The translations under genes and the position numbers were made by a program. DNA of 64,000 bases from Clonostachys chloroleuca. Lineage: Eukaryota > Ascomycota > Sordariomycetes > Hypocreales > Bionectriaceae. Each line of letters opens with the position of its first letter. Positions within the stretch are counted from its first letter, which is position 1. The stretch covers positions 8,680,001-8,744,000 of the forward strand of contig JBANAY010000003.1 of the NCBI GenBank assembly GCA_037952775.1. Reading direction: 5' to 3'. A model generated the notes under the pieces. It had not been told where the DNA came from and made no database searches. It was given only the letters and a program-made list of their open reading frames with translations. Of the stretch, positions 24,321 through 40,311 are shown piece by piece.

Positions 24321-25342
24321 TTAAAACTGCCAATTCTCCATAGCCATCACAATGTACCAGGCAAAGTCTATAAACCCGAGCACAAACGTGACAGGAACAG
24401 TAATCATGAACATCCTAATGTAAAGGAATACCAAGTTGACGACCCTCGGGCGCTTCAAGGACCTCCACGCCCCAACCAGAGCCATCACCCCATCCTCAGA
24501 GATGGCCTCCAGAGCGGGATCCAGCGGGACGAGGGTCTGCTCGCCAGAGGGTAGGAGGGAGGCTTCGGCGCGCACGAGAACCACGTACGCCGGCACGACA
24601 AGGAAAAACGTCAGAACGGCAAGGAGCATCCAGAACATAAACGACTTGTGGAAATGCATGCCCGCGATAGGCATGAAGTCCTCCCACTTCATGCCGACGC
24701 CCTTGTAGTACTGGAGCATAATCCGCTGCACCACGGCCTCCGACGTCAGATACAGCGCCATGGGCGGGCCGGCGGTCCTGAAGAGCCTCCCGGCCTCGAC
24801 GGCGTGGCCCTGGAAGGCGTGCGTCGTCCTCGACGACGTGGAGAGGACGGAGTGCACCCACAGGGCGTGGAAGTGGGTGGCGGCAAGCGGGAGCAGGATC
24901 TGGGCCAGGAAGCCCAGGAGTGGGGACTTGAGGCACACCCCCAGGGCGAGGCTCTTGACGATGCCGAAGAGGAAGAACCAGCTGTAGCCCCGGCAGAAGG
25001 AGAAGCATCTCCTGCTGGAGTAGAGCAGGCGGGTCATGGAGCGGAGGCTGGTGCTGACGGGGAGGGGTTTGGCGCCGCCATCTTTGCCAAGACGAGTTGG
25101 ACCTTCAGCCTCGTCGACGACTCGAGGGACGACAATGCTGATGCTCTCATAGATGGACGCATCAAGGTCCTCGACAGCAGCGAGAATAGGGAACACCGAG
25201 TAGGCAGTGTAGAATATCTTGGGTTATTCGTTAGAAGTGGCCATCTAATCAATCGGGTGTCTCAACTCACAAAGAACGCCACGGGGACCACCAACCCGAA
25301 GGTGAAGATGAGAAAGCCGACGAAGGTGATGATTCCGGCCAT
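24321..25342 (-). CDS. Fungal multipass membrane protein of unknown function
   Basis: Two exons (25271-25342 and 24321-25217) give 322 residues. The intron is GT..AG, and joining restores a continuous first membrane segment followed by IFYTAYSVFPILAAVED. About six hydrophobic segments are visible: residues 5-24, a second after the splice, one around YSWFFLFGIVKSLALGV, one around LGFLAQILLPLAATHF, one around WMLLAVLTFFLVVPAYVVL, and a long C-terminal pair. Similar fungal proteins are often labelled ubiquitin carrier proteins, a label I do not trust. No catalytic motif is seen. The gene converges on the acyl-CoA ligase, with about 350 bp between stops. Confidence 0.75.
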
Positions 25343-26067
25343 TGTGTCTTGAGGGTTCTCCCTGGGGAAAAGCTGGGAAGGAGTGACTGTCGAATATATC
25401 AATCGATCAAAAACAAGTTGATCTCTTTCCCCTCGGCCTTTAAGACAGTGCGATGGTCGGGATCGGTGGCCAAGCCCTTGTGCGATCACGACATGAAAGA
25501 GGGAAATCGGAGCTGGTCATCGCTGAGTAAATCGATCGCGCGGGAATAAGAAAGAAATCAGGGGCTCATCACGTGCCGATGGTGAGGCAGACTAGAAAAC
25601 AAATTAATTACCGCGTCTGCTTACAGGCATTGAGCGTTTGCGTTTCACTGTCCGGTGGCGAGGGGGCAGTGTTACGAAGGATCGATAAGAATGTCACCTC
25701 AGTGCTGTTTCTAGAGTTGAAGATTGATAGCAGGAGAATTTAATGTTTGCTCGGCAATTGGCTTGATTGATTGAGAGGCTGATTTAGCCTGACCCACAGC
25801 GCATGAATTAATTAAGACCGCGCCTTGTTCCTTGTTGATGCGACAATCGCTTGACCCAAACTGAGAGAAGGAAAAACTTCCATGAAATTGAATACAGATG
25901 GCAAGCGCAAGAATATGCAATGGTTCACAGTTTCTTTGGGCTTGCGACGTGGAGATTAATCGTTTCATTCATTACATATTTATATACTGCGGCTGAAAAT
26001 GCTGTCTCCTTCAACATTCCAACCGTTGACATTATGATTTTTAATTAGCGAGTAGGTTAATTCAAGC
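25343..26067. other. Intergenic spacer
   Basis: About 725 bases lie between two minus-strand genes. They include the promoter of the membrane protein and the 3' flank of the carboxypeptidase. No gene is supported. Confidence 0.5.
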
Positions 26068-27410
26068 TTAACACTCAAGGTACAACGGGTCACCAGCCTC
26101 GCCGGCCGCAATGATCAGCATCTCCATGAAGCCGGCACCAATCTGCTTCATGTTGCGGTGGTGCTCGCTGTTGTCCGGGTAGAAGGGGCAGGTAGGGTCG
26201 GCGGTGCTCTCGACGCCGAACTCGAGCGTGTACCCGAACATGCGGCTGGCTCCGCAGGCGAGCTTGCCGTAGTAGCGGCCCATGGCGTAGTCGTTGCTGG
26301 CTCCCGAGGTCGGGTACAGGCCGACGGCCTCGTAGGCGCCGTACTCGACGCCGCCGACCTCGGTCATGCTCTTGATCATCTGGGAGGTACCGTCCTTCTC
26401 GATCTGGAAGTCGGTGGGCTTGAGGTACTCCCTGTACTTGTCGTCGCCAACGGCGCCGCGGAGGCCGTCGTACTTGGGGTTGGTGAAGTACATGTCGGTG
26501 TTGTTGGTGGTCACGTCGTCGTCGCCCCAGCCGTAGAGGATGTCTCCGGTGAAGGAGTGGAGGTCCATGAACCAGGTGATGTTCTGGTACTGGTCGAGGG
26601 TCCAGACGACGGCCTTGGTCTCGGGCTCGGACTCAGGCGCCGTGCCGTAGAAGATCTCGCTGGCCGGGTCGTCCGAGGCGGGCTCGTCGGCGGCGGTCAG
26701 GTTGAATGCCGTCTTGTAGTCCCACACGAAGTCGTAGTTGCGGTTCAGGTCGACACCGATCTTCTCGGCGTCGCCGCCCGAGGACTCGGGGTTGCGGTTC
26801 TTGCGCCAGCAGCTGCTGGTGGACTGGTCGTATGCGACACCGTCGGGGTTGGTGAGGGGGATGACGATGACACCGGCGGAGAGGGCCTTCTCGACATCCG
26901 CGAGCGTGTAGCTCTTGTTCCCGTAGGTAACGCCAGTGCCGGCCTTCTTAGCGGCCAGAAGATCAGCGATGAAGTAGATGACGCTGTCGGGACCTCCACG
27001 CTCGCGGGCGTGGATACCGCTCATGATGAAGACTCTGGGGTTCTCGCCAATGATGGCTCCAGGAAAGTCCCTGCCCTCATATGTCTTGAAGGGGGCTTGA
27101 AGAGCTTGATGTCGTCTGGGTAGGCCTTCTTAAGACCCTTGAGGGCGGTGCCGACCTCCTTGACGTTGAAGATGGACTGGACATCGCGGTCCTTAGTACC
27201 AAGACCGACCGGGGCGACGCATCCATTAGAAAAGCGGTCTCCGGTGCCAATGGGGAAAGCAGTGGAGGCTCTCTTCACTCTCGAGACAGTACGGCCGGGG
27301 CGCTCGCCGGTTCGAACGTAGAGGCGCTCAGCCTCTCGCTCACTGTCGAGGAGACATCCAGCAGCGGCGGATGTGAGCCCGAGGGCAGCAATGGCAGCGG
27401 AGAACTTCAT
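26068..27410 (-). CDS. Secreted M14 zinc carboxypeptidase, one-base frame break
   Basis: This is a metallocarboxypeptidase of family M14 that removes C-terminal residues from peptides. A signal peptide (MKFSAAIAALGLTSAAAGC) and a KR site (VSRVKRAST) suggest secretion and processing. In the repaired frame the zinc ligands are H134 and E137 (HARE) and H285 (MDLHS). The catalytic glutamate is about E397 (YTLEFG), and DLNRNYDF carries substrate-binding residues. The first 106 residues are in one frame and the rest in another. The switch falls in the G5 run at 27091-27095 (C5 on the coding strand), and one more base restores 447 residues with no internal stop. No intron is needed. The break may be a sequencing error. 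The minus-strand TATA-like GTATTTAAGA lies near 27511-27520, upstream of the ATG. Confidence 0.87.
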
Positions 27411-29743
27411 CTTGTCAAAAGAGTGGCTTTTTGAAGAGGTCGGAGGGAGTAAGGATGGGGCTCGGAAAGCTTACGACATGACACCAGCTGCAGATGGGTG
27501 AGTGGCCTGCTCTTAAATACAAACCGACCCCAAGAGAAAGCCCGTCAGATGCTTCTTGGCACTTTCATGACGCGCTGGAAAAGTGTGTTCGACTGGCCAT
27601 ATCAGCGACAGGGGGATACACCTGCCTGATGGGGCATTGGGGTACGGAGGGATCTTTTTGAAAAGTGCGGAGCATCCAGATAAGAGTGGCGAGCAAAAGT
27701 TCTTGCCAAAGGAGCGACGGTTCACCGAAAAATCAATTCGATCTCATCCTGAGGCTGTGGCGGCCTCTTCAATTCAGCCGTCGATCGCATCTTTTCCTTG
27801 TCGGGTCCCGCGTCGTTGTTAATCGTGTCGCGTCAAGTTCGCCAGCACAAACGATGTTGCAATTGACTGATTAGAGAATTGTCAACCGCCTGGGTCGATA
27901 GGCTAGATGGGATGATGCTTAGGAATTGCTTATTTCGGCTGTGCCAAGTTCACGCCCGAGAAGCTCAGGAGCAGCATCGTTGTGGCCCAGCAACACACAT
28001 CCAATCATGACGGAGCCGACAGTCGGGATGAGCGACGCGTAATTTCCTCATGCCATCTGATGGTTGCGTCTCTGGGGTGATTCACATCGCTCGCGCTTGG
28101 CCTGCCAGCTTTGGGCTGGCCGGTTCCTGAATTCATGTTACATTGCAAGGTTGTTCCAGGGGCAATTTACCTGCGTGGAGAACTTTCCCCATGATTGGAA
28201 TCGTACCAATTGTTAAGGCTAAGAGCTTCCTTCGGTTAACCTTCGCTTTGCTTATCCTCAATCAAGCAGGTGGCCGATAGCGAATGGGCGCTCGAGCCAC
28301 AAGCTCCCACTGTTAAGTAAAGCAATTAGTTATGCTGATGCTGATCATGAGCTTACCGGTAAGTTATCGGTTATCTCTCGCATGCGAATGCGACCTACCT
28401 ACCCTACAGCCACCGTCATGAGTTTTGAATCAATTGATCAGGTCTTGCCAACCATGGTGCTCACCTTTAACGTAAAAGAAAGAATAAGAAGAGAGAAAGG
28501 CCTTGTAGGGTAGTGGTAGGAGAGAAAAAATAAAGATGTGGCCGATTAAGAATGTTCTCTCTTCATCATAAGTCTTCCCATGCTAGTGGTAGCGTCTGGG
28601 TTGGCACGATGCTTGAGAGACGAAGGGGCTGACTTGATGTCAATTGAGATTCGAGATTCAATTGTATGCTACCACCTTACCTAAGCTAACCGGGACACTC
28701 TGATTTTGAAAAAGAGGCTAAGCCTCTCAGGGTAGTAGGGACACGACAAACGAAGACCAAAAAGATGCTTCCCAGGCGGGTTTCCGAAATTACTAAGGTG
28801 CCCTGGTCTATTATTACCTTGTGATCTTAAGCATATGTATTCGTGACAATAGATGGTTTTCTAGCTTTTTATCAACACAGTGAGAAAAAGCCTCATGGAG
28901 TGCTGCTTCCGAGCCTGGGGTGTTTTCTTCGTGATAAGAGGCAACGTAATTACCCAAGTTTTGCAACCATTCTGTGACGCATCGCGCCATCCTCACGTAA
29001 GGCCACTCTCTTGGGGTGTCACGCCTAGGTTGACTCAATCCAGTATACAAAAACCCAAGTCACCGCAACTCGGTAAGGAAAACAATAATTGTCTCGGAAT
29101 GTGACACTTCTCGTCAATTTCTCGTGTTGGCCCCGCGCCTGGTAGCAGAACACCCAACCCCCACTTGAGTGTCCATAAAGCTGTACCACCAGCCTTTCAT
29201 GGCCTTTCAGTCTCGATGCGGGCAGCTGGTGTCTCACTGACCATACGTGAGTGCAGTAATGATTTAATAAAGCCTCGGAACTTCATAATAAGCTCGCGTT
29301 GAGCGAAGGTGGCACTGCTGACATCTTACAATAGACCTTGGTTATGGTGAAACACATTTTGGGTCTACACTCAGCCAATGGCCGGTGAAATTGTACCACT
29401 GGATGTCAGGCAGCTCCTCGCAAAAGATCTAACAAAAGCAGAAAGCGGGTATGAAAACTCGTTGCTTGCCTTCAGAAAACAGCAGTGAGTCGTCTTGTGA
29501 TAGTGGCTTGTGACTGAAAAATGGCAGGGTCTCGTTGATGTGGTCAGCACTTGAAGGGAACTTATTTTCCTTCGGATCGCCTCACGTCATTTTGTTGAAA
29601 AAAAAAAAAAAAAGGTCGTAGTCATAAAAGATGAGACGGGGCTCTCTGTGTGGAATGCCATTTTCGATGAGCCTAGATAGCTTTCCAACTCCAGATCACT
29701 CCAAGAACTCTGGCTTCAGAATCAAGCACGTTCTATCGCCATC
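27411..29743. other. Gene-free stretch between carboxypeptidase and dehydrogenase
   Basis: About 2.3 kb separate divergently transcribed genes. A poly-A run lies at 29598-29613. Reading frames are short and without motifs, so this looks like regulatory or decayed DNA. Confidence 0.5.
27511..27520 (-). promoter_or_regulatory. TATA-like element of the carboxypeptidase gene
   Basis: The minus strand reads GTATTTAAGA here, about 100 bases upstream of the ATG at 27410, a common distance in filamentous fungi. The assignment is positional only. Confidence 0.4.
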
Positions 29744-30961
29744 ATGAACAATTGGTCAGCACAAGGCTATATGAAAGCCGTCCAGTGGGAAGGCAAAACT
29801 GGCCATGTGGGCACGAACATCGTCCCTATCCCCAAGATCACAAAACCTGAAGATGCAATTGTCCGCATCACTTCGTCGGCAATCTGTGGGACTGATCTTC
29901 ACATCTACCACGGTCTCGTTGGCGCCAAAAATGTTCCTTGGGGTGTGGGCCATGAAGCCGTGGGCATCGTTGAGGAAGTTGGACCTGCAGTCGACTTTTT
30001 CCAGCGCGGTGACCGTGTTTTGATCTTGTGCATGGCCGAGGATGGGAATTTTCTCCCCAAACCTTCGATGTCATTCGTGTCGTCGGAGGGACCTGTTGCA
30101 TTTGGACTCGGTTTGGAGATGGGTTCAGACAAGGGTCTTCAGAGTGCGTTACTCCTATCATGTCCCGCCGGCTTGTGCTAATTTCATTTAAAAGCTGAAT
30201 ATGCCTGCATTCCATGGGCTGACTCCTCGCTTGTCAAGATACCCTCCTCGTTGGAATGACAAAGAGTGGCTTCCCCTTGCCGATGCCTTCCCTACAGGAT
30301 GGAGTGCTCTCTCTCGTTCAGGATTTGAAGCTGGGGATACGGTCGCTGTCTTGGCGCCGGCGGGATCGGCCTCATGTGTGCTTACAGCGCCATCCTTCGA
30401 GGCGCTTCCTTGGTCTATGTGGTTGACCATGTACCCTCGCGCCTTGGAAAGGCGGCCTCAATCGGTGCCATGCCAATCAATTTTACTCGCGGTGGTAAAG
30501 CATCAGAGCAGATTCTTGCCTTGCGTCCTCAAGGAGTTAAGCGCAGTGTAGATTGTGTTGGTGAAACATGCGTCAACGAAGACCTCCAGTTGCAGCAAGA
30601 TTACATCTTGCGTGAAGCCACTACCATAACTACACTCAACGGGGGCATAGGAATCGCGGGCGCCTACATGCTTTCTCTGGTTAATAGCGGCAAGGGCACA
30701 GAGGCATCTAAAAAGCTTGGGATCAAGCCGGAGATCAGTTTTCCCATTGAGCAGGCCTGGTTTAAAAGCCTACGTATCCAGGGCGGGATGTTGGATCTCA
30801 AGAATTCGGTTCCTGCTCTAGTAGAGCTCGTCAAGAACGGAGCTGCGCGCCCTGGATTCATCTTTTCTAATGAATATAGCCTTGAAGACGCCCCTCTTGC
30901 TTACCAGCGCTTCGAACAGAGGGAAGAAAGCAAGGTTTTGTTGAAAGGAAAACGGAAGTAA
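29744..30961 (+). CDS. Zinc-type alcohol dehydrogenase (MDR), two opposite frame breaks
   Basis: This is a medium-chain dehydrogenase/reductase that would oxidise an alcohol or reduce an aldehyde with NAD(P). The catalytic zinc site is visible (CGTDLHIYHG with C48, GHEAVG with H70 and E71). The structural-zinc lobe lacks its usual four cysteines. An intron at 30144-30194 (GTGCGT..AAAAG with a CTAAT branch) joins two exons. In exon 2 the frame slips by one base at about 30252-30257 (TTGGAATGAC) and slips back at about 30353 (CTTGGCGCC), where the coenzyme motif GAGGIGLM resumes. The two slips cancel, so the total length stays compatible with about 388 residues. A TGA at 30257 and stops in other frames prevent translation of the sequence as given. 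Two G-run miscalls or a recent pseudogene both fit. Confidence 0.8.
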
Positions 30962-31257
30962 TGGGGTTTGCCAGCAAGATTAAGGTCCGACACCGCCGAT
31001 GGAAATTACATGTCTTCAAAAGCTATGTAGCTGAAAATCTAAGTTCAATCTGTCTCGCGATATTTAATATAGTGGTCTTGGTTCATTAGCAAAAACTTGG
31101 GTTGGTCTTTTATATGAGACGTCAATCCAGTCATGAGTTGCGCAGCCGAGTGGTTTGTCTTTGTACAATTCTATGCTGTCTAATTGATCCCTCTCTATTT
31201 CTCAACCTCTAAGTGACCACGATCCCGTTTTGTTCTTTTGACCCTTCGTTCCAAGAA
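30962..31257. other. Short convergent spacer
   Basis: About 300 bases separate the stop of the dehydrogenase and the stop of the GH31 relic. They should hold both 3' ends, and no gene is seen. Confidence 0.5.
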
Positions 31258-32662
31258 TCACAATTTCTCCACCTTATGTCCGGACTTGTAGGCAAAGGAT
31301 CCTGCAACGCTCAAGCTACCATCTTTGTATGAGAATTGGATATCTGAAGTGCTTCCCTTGAGACTCTCGCCATCGTCTAAAACTAGAGAGCCAGCAGCAG
31401 AGCCATCCTTGCCGGGAGCGACGAAGAGAGTGAACTCATTACCTCGCAACGACGCTGTTCGCATTGCAGACTTGCTTCGCTGTGGCACAATTGTTCCTCC
31501 CCTATAGTATACTGGAATATCTTGAAGCGATAGATTGTCCAGTGTCATTGTCTTACCCTCACCCTTGACCTGCTCGAGAGTCCAGAAGTCATATAATATA
31601 TCATCTGGCAGGTAAAAGGTAACTGATGTGCCATCATCGGTAACAGCAGGACAAATGAGGATGGCATTGCCCAAGAACCACTGTGTCTGGATCGCATACG
31701 TGTTCTTATCTTGAGGGTAAAGGAAGAACAATGGGTGCACGCTTGGGGATCCAGTTGTGCTTGATGCATGCAGGGCCGTATAGATGTAGTCCATCAGACG
31801 GTACCGCGCGTCCAGGGCCTTTTGCGCCGACTTGGTCACACTACTCCATAGATAGAATTCTTGATGCGGCGCGCCGATCTCAGCATGATTTCTCATGAAA
31901 GGTTCAAATTTAGAGAGCATAGCCCATCGAGCGCACATCCCCTCCTTGACATTGCCGTTTAAGCCACAGACATCTGATCCGGTCATGGGCATATTATGAA
32001 CAGCAGCACTAGCGAGCATTTGCGAAATAGAGAACCGATAATCGTCCCAGCTGGAATAATTATCACCGAACCAGTGAGCTGACCACACACCCGTTGTTAG
32101 GAACGTCGATCGTGTCAGCACAAAGGGGCGCTTTGTGGGCCGACGAGCCAACATCGCCTTATAACTAGCCATGGTCATCGTGAGGCCGTACATATTGTGT
32201 GTATCATACTGCTTGGTGCCGTCGTGGTTGGTAATGTTGGTGTAGATAGTGACCCTGCTGATGTCCCCCTTGGCGTTGTTGATTCGGTAAAAGGGATTGA
32301 GAAGATAATAGTTTGTTCTCTCGTTGAAGACCCTTTTTGTCTCCATCTGCTCGCTACACAAGATCATTTGTCCTCCGAATAAGGGGTAGATTGTCTGCAA
32401 TGAGAGCATTGTAATGCTCTATCTCATCTGGAAGGCTTCTTTTTGAACTCTTTGGCTGAAAGCTGGCCGGAAACCCAGGAATTGGCCGCCCTGTATTGTC
32501 TCGAGGAGCATTCTTGGGCTCGGGCGGTGCGTTGGCGGCTTTGGCATGCGCAACGGGATCACAATCGACATCGGGGCAAAAGTTCGAGGGTTCATTCACA
32601 TCATTCCAGATACCATCAACGTCCACACCGGTGTCCGGATTGCTCTCACGAGTGCCATTCAG
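31258..32662 (-). pseudogene. 5'-truncated GH31 alpha-glucosidase/xylosidase-like gene
   Basis: The minus strand encodes the catalytic and C-terminal part of a glycoside hydrolase family 31 enzyme. The nucleophile region DGIWNDVNEPSNF lies near 32590-32625. The regions THNMYG, TRSTF, HWFGDNYSSWDDYRFSISQML and GSDVCG follow, and the C-terminal beta-sandwich ends at 31258. The last 383 residues are open. The upstream segment (32354-32626) is in another frame, so there is at least one shift around 32390-32410. Homology stops near 32662. The N-terminal half of the enzyme, normally several hundred residues, is missing and replaced by rDNA sequence. There is no start codon in a sensible place. It is therefore a truncated relic and unlikely to make active enzyme. 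Confidence 0.85.
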
Positions 32663-32720
32663 TAACTAATTCTCCGGTGCCCCTCCTGGGCGCTGGTGGC
32701 CAACCCCGGCGAACGATAGT
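32663..32720 (+). other. Probable 3' end of an rDNA external transcribed spacer
   Basis: These bases lie between the end of GH31 homology and the first base of the 18S-like segment. In an rDNA unit, the 5' external transcribed spacer would occupy exactly this place. The GC-rich content (CCCCTCCTGGGCGCTGG) differs from the AT-rich surroundings. The spacer is not conserved enough for me to recognise by sequence, so the call is by position. Confidence 0.55.
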
Positions 32721-32788
32721 TACCTGGTTGATTCTGCCAGTAGTCATATGCTTGTCTCAAAGATTAAGCCATGCACGTCTAAGTATAA
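32721..32788 (+). rRNA. 5' fragment of 18S rRNA gene (about 68 bp)
   Basis: The sequence opens with the universal fungal 18S start (TACCTGGTTGATTCTGCCAG), runs through TAGTCATATGCTTGTCTC and AAAGATTAAGCCATGCA, and reaches CTAAGTATA. I know this order from the first about 70 bases of fungal small-subunit rRNA. One difference is visible (ATGCACGT in place of the usual ATGCATGT). After 32788 the match ends abruptly, so this is a broken piece and not a functional gene. Confidence 0.9.
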
Positions 32789-38932
<6,144 letters not shown>

Positions 38933-39019
38933 ATGGTTGCTTGGATTCGGAAAGGAGAGTCTGGAGATGCCTGATCTAATGATTTTATAATGAAGTATAT
39001 AGCCATATGTAAATACTCA

Positions 39020-39025
39020 AATAAA
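39020..39025 (+). terminator. AATAAA polyadenylation-like signal of the subtilisin gene
   Basis: AATAAA lies about 88 bases after the TAA stop in an AT-rich trailer. This is a plausible 3' processing signal. Fungal signals are loose, so confidence is moderate. Confidence 0.45.
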
Positions 39026-39124
39026 GAATACAACAATGTTCTATATGTTAATTGCATGTTCTTTTAAACATCATAAAACAATTTGTTTGAAATTCATCCA
39101 GCAATATTAGGTTCCGAGAAAGCT

Positions 39125-39138
39125 GGGGGGGGGGGGGG
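39125..39138. repeat. G14 homopolymer
   Basis: Fourteen G in a row lie in the spacer after the subtilisin gene. It is a slippage-prone site and a useful place to judge base-calling quality. Confidence 0.85.
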
Positions 39139-39363
39139 AGTTTGTCGCCTCAAGTGAGCAAAATAAAAGCACACTCGGTAGATGCAGGGACTGATTTCTT
39201 ATGAATAATACTAAACGCAATAATAAGGAAATAATTAATTATTCTATAATATTTAACTTGATATTATGTTTATTACTGGGTTGGTTATTTTGATATTGTG
39301 TTGAGATTCGGTTCTCAAGCAAAGCAGGACACAAACGTCTGTAAGTTTATCGAACGAAACTTT

Positions 39364-40026
39364 ATGCAAACCGGCGAGGGTAGCAGGGTACGACGGTGGT
39401 TTGACTTTTATTCCCTCCACTTCTGAATTTCACATGTTAGCTTCCTTATTCCATCTTTCCATCCCTGGAATCTATCGTTCAAGTTGCCTCGCTTACCAGA
39501 TGACCAGATCCAAGAGGTACAGAGTGCCTTCGCCGCCTTCATCACACGAGAGAACATTCCTCCCGACGATCACGCCGCGCTCCTTCGTTTCTTGCAGCAC
39601 CAGGTGCCCATGAATTTGAACACAGACGAAGTTCGCGATCCCATCCCTGACCAGATCGAACGCATCCGACAAGTATACCGAACGAAGAGGGAAATACAGC
39701 AGGAATTTGGAGACAGTTTCGTTTTCACCCACCTCCACCAGATCGGAATTCTCCTGTTTGGGCAAAGTCTCACCCGACTCGTTGCCCAGGAATCAAAGGT
39801 CAACCTGACACTTCTTGAACCATTTCTTGCGAGATGTAGGTCTTGTGCACTGGCTTCACTGCAACAACTTACCAAGCTGACTCTGTTTTCAATAGTTCTC
39901 CAGAAAAGTACAGTCATACCCTCCAATGTCAACTTGTCAACAAGCCCTCCTGAGCCTGGAGCGAAGGAAGCCAAACGAAACAAAAGTGAAAGTAACAAGG
40001 TTATGATGAGAGGTTTACCATTCTAA
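39364..40026 (+). CDS. Hypothetical small protein, three putative exons
   Basis: I do not recognise the family. A convincing open segment at 39484-39835 (PDDQIQEVQSAFAAFITREN onward) has no ATG of its own. Joining it to a short exon 39364-39387 through a GTACGA..TTCAAG intron supplies a start. A second intron at 39836-39895 (GTAGGT, CTGAC, AATAG) leads to a basic Ser/Lys-rich end at 40026. The three exons add up to 168 residues with matching phases. The middle exon is rich in helix-forming and charged residues and has no signal peptide. It could equally be a relic of a larger gene. Confidence 0.4.
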
Positions 40027-40311
40027 TGCATATGAATGTGCTAAAAAGGGCAAGGCCGAGTTCTTCCCCAGCTGAGCTCATCCAGGAAAAGTCTTGTGGG
40101 TACCATATAATGCAAGACATCGTCATCTCCCCCGCATGCTTCAGACCCTGAATCATCCCCCTCTTCGATGCTGAAGGGAAAATTATCAAGCGACACATCT
40201 TACCAATCTCAGCCTCTGCATTCTCGTCCGGCAAGACAATATCTCCAAATCAGACCCTGGAAATAGTAGTAGCCCCTCCTTGTCAGATCCGCCTCCAGGA
40301 TAACATTCACC

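Noticed and set aside
26158..27123. Long open frame antisense to the M14 carboxypeptidase
   Set aside because: It lies opposite a strongly C-ending coding sequence, which creates long Val/Gly/Ala-rich shadow frames. It has no domain.
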